Shown: one piece after another, positions 5,650 to 5,736 of the stretch
Position numbering within the stretch: position 1 is the stretch's first letter
Layout: every line of letters begins with the position of its first letter
Source of the DNA: Actinomycetota bacterium
GTDB taxonomy: Bacteria; Actinomycetota; Actinomycetes; Nanopelagicales; Nanopelagicaceae
Assembly (NCBI GenBank): GCA_009699645.1
Contig: WLNU01000069.1
Location: 1 to 5,736, forward strand
DNA length: 5,736 nucleotides
Direction: 5' to 3'
Made by a program: the position numbers and the translations under genes
The notes under the pieces: generated by a model
What the model was told of the DNA's origin: nothing
The model's input: the letters and a program-made list of their open reading frames with translations, nothing else
Databases searched by the model: none

Positions 5650-5736
5650 ATGGCACCAAAGAAGAAGGCAACCGGCTTCATCAAGTTGCAGATCCAGGCT
5701 GGCGCAGCAACACCTGCTCCACCAGTAGGTCCTGCC
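5650..5736 (+). CDS. rplK: 50S ribosomal protein L11 (5' part, cut by window end)
   Basis: The first 29 codons of L11, which forms the stalk base at the GTPase-associated centre of the 50S subunit with 23S rRNA. The visible N-terminus begins [18 protein letters not shown] and continues into the proline-rich PAPPVGPA segment, characteristic of L11. AGAGGA at 5638-5643, six bases before ATG, fixes the start. The gene runs off the window end in frame. It follows nusG by 37 bases, the standard arrangement, and rplA would be expected next. Confidence 0.97.
   Translation, partial: MAPKKKATGFIKLQIQAGAATPAPPVGPA

Noticed and set aside
1..5736. CRISPR, insertion sequence, toxin-antitoxin or defence system
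   Set aside because: Read on both strands: no repeat array, transposase, terminal inverted repeats or such gene families. The gene content is conserved housekeeping.

Overview
This window looks like a housekeeping segment of a chromosome from a streamlined actinobacterium (Actinomycetota). The order tRNA-Thr, tRNA-Met, rpmG, hadA-like, hadB-like, then murB, an aspC-type aminotransferase, tRNA-Trp, secE, nusG and rplK is, from memory, the actinobacterial arrangement seen in mycobacteria (rpmG2-hadA-hadB ahead of trpT-secE-nusG) and streptomycetes (murB and aspC before secE). The base composition is roughly balanced rather than GC-rich and genes overlap or nearly touch. That would fit a small-genome freshwater or marine lineage such as the acI / Nanopelagicales group; the lineage is an inference and was not tested.

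Layout. Bases 48-242 hold tRNA-Thr(GGT), a probable intrinsic terminator, and elongator tRNA-Met(CAT). After a short leader with an 8-bp inverted repeat and a 17-base-period direct repeat comes rpmG (325-495). Then follow, almost without spacing, two hot-dog-fold dehydratase subunits, a two-part protein (cysteinyl-tRNA-synthetase-like tail plus glycosyltransferase-2-like domain) and murB (to 3186). These five plus-strand genes look like one transcript: the stop/start junctions are TAATG, ATGA and ATGA, then a 9-base gap. The aspartate/prephenate aminotransferase gene is on the minus strand, and its stop overlaps the murB stop. Plus-strand tRNA-Trp(CCA), secE, nusG and the first 29 codons of rplK complete the window.

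Functions. The tRNAs, L33, SecE, NusG and L11 serve translation, protein export and transcription elongation. MurB makes UDP-MurNAc for peptidoglycan. The aminotransferase serves aspartate and possibly aromatic amino acid supply. The HadAB-like pair probably dehydrates or hydrates an acyl thioester. The glycosyltransferase-like protein has no function I can assign.

I found no mobile element, CRISPR array, defence locus or obviously new system. The points most worth a second look are small: a tRNA-Thr with C instead of U at T-loop position 55, a 10-base complementary pair around that tRNA that competes with the terminator stem, the unusual fusion protein between hadB and murB, and the leader repeats before rpmG.
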